A stretch of 5,793 nt of DNA. It comes from Methanothrix sp. (GTDB lineage Archaea; Halobacteriota; Methanosarcinia; Methanotrichales; Methanotrichaceae). Position 1 is the stretch's first letter. Each line of letters opens with the position of its first letter. Both the position numbers and the translations under genes were made by a program. This document shows positions 5,297 through 5,793 of the stretch, in pieces. The notes beneath the pieces were generated by a model. The model was given only the letters and a program-made list of their open reading frames with translations. It searched no databases and had not been told where the DNA came from. The DNA is taken from positions 1 to 5,793 of the forward strand of contig JAJRAX010000146.1 of assembly GCA_028679775.1 (NCBI GenBank), written 5' to 3'.

Positions 5297-5623
5297 TCAG
5301 TCCCCTTTCACCTTTATAGATGTAACTTTGTGCCCTATGATTGTGTACCTGATTCCTTTTAAAGCTTCCTCGAGCTGCTTAATGATCTTTTCGCATTTGT
5401 CAGAGCCCACGACGGTGTTTACCATAACACCTGGATCGGATTGGTCTCGGATGGCTTTCAGGGCCATATCTGGGTCCTCGCTCAGCCTGAAGGTCTTCCA
5501 GGTTTTTGGAGCCATTCCCTGATATTCTATTAGGTAGAATCCGGTGATGCCGAGTTCCGTCAGCGTATTTATGACCCGAACAAGATGCTCGTGATCTACG
5601 AAAATCTTGACCATTGTCTTCAT
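5297..5623 (-). CDS. Archaeal PII homolog (Nit_Regul_Hom-like), ligand unknown
   Basis: 108 residues. The order of strands and helices is that of the PII ferredoxin-like fold: strand MVKIFVD, helix HLVRVINTLTELG, strand GFYLIEYQG, a loop at about 36-62, strand GVMVNTVVG, helix SDKCEKIIKQLEEAL and strand YTIIGHKVTSI. It lacks the classic T-loop and the TGxxGDG signature seen in the GlnK of this window. It fits my recollection of the archaeal family described as a homolog of nitrogen regulatory protein PII (Nit_Regul_Hom, PF10126); function unknown. The start at 5623 is supported by GGGGG 6 nt upstream; an ATG three codons in is the alternative. It is the first gene of the minus-strand cluster and is joined to the Nfu gene by a 7-bp gap, hinting at a link to Fe-S metabolism rather than ammonium uptake. 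Confidence 0.8.
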   Translation of the reverse strand: MKTMVKIFVDHEHLVRVINTLTELGITGFYLIEYQGMAPKTWKTFRLSEDPDMALKAIRDQSDPGVMVNTVVGSDKCEKIIKQLEEALKGIRYTIIGHKVTSIKVKGD

Positions 5624-5655
5624 GGAGTTCCCCCTGCATATATCGGATATCAGAC

Positions 5656-5667
5656 CTTAAATAACTT
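5656..5667 (-). promoter_or_regulatory. TATA-like promoter of the four-gene cluster
   Basis: Minus strand reads AAGTTATTTAAG, with a TTATTTAA core centred about 37 bp before the ATG at 5623. Initiation about 26 bp downstream would leave a leader of roughly 11 nt that holds the GGGGG ribosome binding site. A second AT-rich site (GATATAT, near 5640) is too close to the start to serve. Confidence 0.45.
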
Positions 5668-5687
5668 CGCGGTTATAACGTTGGGGT

Positions 5688-5793
5688 AAAGGGGTAGAGA
5701 AGACCCATCTCCTTCAGGGGATGGGATGAATCGTACCCCTTTCATTACTTTCGCTCCGCGTGCTCGATGAAGCAGGAAGCCCTGCCCCTTCAG
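5688..5793 (+). mobile_element. IS200/IS605-like end or omega-RNA-like structured remnant (runs off window)
   Basis: No full gene is present. The first part folds as two nested stems: AAAGGGGTA (5688-5696) pairs with TACCCCTTT (5734-5742), nine Watson-Crick pairs, enclosing CCCATCTCC (5704-5712) paired with GGGGATGGG (5717-5725), nine pairs with one G-U, loop TTCA. A second arm, GCCCTGCCCC (5779-5788), is followed by the same TTCA and a G at the window edge, so a matching hairpin probably follows. The text GATGAATCG after the first hairpin and GAAGCAGGAAGCCC before the second are what I remember from the 3' ends of tnpB genes and the right ends of IS200/IS605 elements, where the guide RNA of TnpB is encoded. 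One frame, open from 5698, reads FRGWDES and later SMKQEALPLQ, tags often seen at such ends. No TnpB catalytic part is visible; a short non-autonomous element or decayed remnant is likely. Confidence 0.5.

Noticed and set aside
5400..5639. 79-codon minus-strand frame overlapping the PII homolog
   Set aside because: It overlaps the PII homolog in another frame, has an Arg/Ser/Gly-rich shadow composition and no motif; the 5297-5623 frame shows a clear fold pattern.
5688..5742. tRNA or CRISPR repeat at the right edge
   Set aside because: The nested stems do not form a cloverleaf, there is no T-loop GTTC sequence or acceptor pairing, and no spaced repeat units are present.
5698..5793. Open plus-strand frame (FRGWDES ... 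SMKQEALPLQ) as a tnpB coding end
   Set aside because: Closed by a TAG at 5695 and without any RuvC-like or zinc-finger sequence, so it is not called as a gene or pseudogene; it is treated as part of the structured element.

Overview
The window looks like chromosomal DNA of a methanogenic archaeon, most likely in or near the Methanosarcinales and possibly Methanothrix (Methanosaeta)-like. This rests on the mix of proteins: an archaeal PII protein, a geranylgeranyl-reductase family flavoprotein, a DUF373 membrane protein, a FwdC/GltB-type GXGXG protein, an Sm-like archaeal protein and an archaeal PII homolog. Archaeal TATA-like boxes about 26 bp from start codons, oligo-T terminators and GGTG/GAGG ribosome binding sites agree. 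The genus is an inference; the domain Archaea is well supported.

Layout. 1-531 (+): the 3' end of an ammonium transporter gene (amtB) followed 15 bp later by glnK, closed by a T-run. 535-2232 (-): two genes read toward glnK, a secreted or anchored protein of unknown function and, downstream, a geranylgeranyl-reductase family FAD protein; each has its own TATA-like box, and a T9 run separates them. 2309-4325 (+): a six-span DUF373 membrane protein, divergent from the secreted protein over a 76-bp region, then a stand-alone GXGXG beta-helix protein. 4352-4378: a hairpin between convergent genes. 4375-5623 (-): a compact cluster read as PII homolog, NifU C-terminal-type (Nfu) Fe-S protein, Sm-like RNA-binding protein, and a winged-helix protein with a C-terminal four-cysteine cluster. 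5688-5793 (+): no complete gene, but a strongly structured stretch that resembles the 3'-end RNA / right-end region of IS200/IS605 (tnpB) elements; it runs off the window.

How the genes fit together. AmtB and GlnK form the classic ammonium uptake and sensing pair. The PII homolog at the other end is a second, divergent member of the same fold, but it sits with Fe-S and RNA/DNA-binding proteins rather than a transporter, so its signal is probably different. The reductase acts on isoprenoid chains, as needed for archaeal lipids or isoprenoid cofactors. I see no defence or biosynthetic cluster. The least explained parts are the PII-homolog/Nfu/Sm/winged-helix cluster and the structured sequence at the right edge.
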